IMG/VR virus record: IMGVR_UViG_3300030103_005567
Span: 1 to 21,576 of that record
Reading direction: 5' to 3' (one strand)
DNA from: a virus
DNA: 21,576 bases
The translations under genes were made by a program, and so were the position numbers. Of the stretch, positions 21,041 to 21,576 are shown in pieces. The notes under the pieces are model-generated. The model did no database searches and was not told where the DNA came from. It saw only the letters and a list, made by a program, of their open reading frames with translations. The first letter of the stretch is position 1. Every line of letters begins with the position of its first letter.

Positions 21041-21576
21041 AGGGCTAATTTTCTAGCCAAAAGCCCAGATAAGGTTAGGGGAGTAGACTTTTGTATAAGT
21101 TCGGTGAAACGATTGAATCCCAACTCACTAGGGTCTTTATCGTCCATTTCTAATAAGTGGACCTCTTTACCCTCATTCATAAATCGTTCACAAAATTTGA
21201 GCGATGACTTAAGCGCATCACTATCTAGTGCTATATAAATTTTTTCAACCTTAGAAGAAACAATTTTCTTCATTAAGTTAGTTTGTATATTTTTTCCTAA
21301 AAGTGGGATAGCATTTCGTTTGATGGCTATGGCATCAAATGGTCCTTCGCATAATACTAACGGGCTATTCCAATTTATAAACATTTCAAACGGTACAATA
21401 TCGCGAGATACTGATGGGTTTTTATATTTTCTATATGGTTCTTTCTCAAAACTACGAGCGGTAAAATAATTTAAATTACCATTAACATCATAAGAAGGAA
21501 TAATAACCATATTTTGATATTCTCCATCTTCACAATATCCCATATGATATTTAATCATATCTTCTCTAGTAACACC
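21037..21576 (-). CDS. DNA primase, Toprim domain part (gene continues beyond window)
   Basis: About 179 residues of the C-terminal part are visible, and the frame is open to the window edge (GVTREDMIKYHMGYCEDGEY at its visible start). The opening region matches the segment of DnaG-type and T4 gp61-type primases just before the catalytic core (IPSYDVNGNLNYFTARSF). The Toprim motifs are present: VLCEGPFDAIAI, with the catalytic Glu at about residue 77 of the visible part, and YIALDSDA with the DxD pair 40 residues later. It makes RNA primers for lagging-strand synthesis. There is no helicase motif in the visible part. The stop overlaps the start of the nuclease gene as ATGA. Confidence 0.82.
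   Translation of the reverse strand, partial: GVTREDMIKYHMGYCEDGEYQNMVIIPSYDVNGNLNYFTARSFEKEPYRKYKNPSVSRDIVPFEMFINWNSPLVLCEGPFDAIAIKRNAIPLLGKNIQTNLMKKIVSSKVEKIYIALDSDALKSSLKFCERFMNEGKEVHLLEMDDKDPSELGFNRFTELIQKSTPLTLSGLLARKLAL

Noticed and set aside
1-21576. tRNA genes, CRISPR arrays, insertion sequences, attachment sites
   Set aside because: I saw no cloverleaf-like sequence, regularly spaced direct repeats, transposase motifs or terminal inverted repeats. The gaps are too short for tRNA genes except 9143-9256, which is taken up by the terminator.

Overview
This window looks like part of the genome of a T4-like (Straboviridae-related) tailed phage, most likely infecting a Bacteroidota host, probably marine. 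The T4-like assignment rests on a gp17-type large terminase, a gp20-type portal and the start of a gp21-type prohead protease, in that order. The host guess rests on three things: a 56-residue Hc1/histone-H1-like gene of the kind common in Bacteroidota, very AT-rich sequence, and almost no Shine-Dalgarno sequences before the start codons. All 30 genes I can support lie on the minus strand, so transcription runs from high to low coordinates. They are packed tightly: neighbours usually overlap as TAATG or ATGA, and there are only eight gaps.

Layout in transcription order. (1) 21576-20276: a Toprim-type primase, cut by the window edge, and a PD-(D/E)XK nuclease, forming a replication/recombination pair. 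(2) 20253-9675: a long accessory block of virion-cargo-like genes. It holds a zeta-toxin-like P-loop kinase, a 1012-residue protein with a nucleotidyltransferase domain and two HExxH metallopeptidase domains, Cys-rich and zinc-ribbon proteins, very basic small proteins, an EF-hand protein, a PD-(D/E)XK-like protein and a membrane protein. Many of these begin with a short amphipathic helix ending in (L/I)-x-E, the form of T4 capsid-targeting sequences cut by the prohead protease. (3) 9675-7371: a cupin-like small protein, the Hc1-like protein, a clear rho-independent terminator, then a COG2509-type flavoprotein and an HxxDGPA-like small protein. (4) 7371-6180: a NadR-like kinase and two small membrane-associated proteins. 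(5) 6183-1: the head module, with terminase, portal, three unidentified head-region genes and the prohead protease.

The most interesting pattern joins regions (2) and (5). The protease at the left edge is the enzyme expected to cut the (L/I)xE sites found at the N-termini of the cargo-like proteins. In the 1012-residue protein such sites also fall between the predicted domains, so it may be a polyprotein packaged in the capsid and cut into separate enzymes. This is inference from motifs and context.

A second pattern is regulatory. Each of the eight gaps contains the coding-strand heptamer ATATTTA, usually within TAATATTTAT and often fused to the upstream stop codon, 3 to 18 bases before the next start codon. 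It is a good candidate for a phage promoter element that gives very short leaders.
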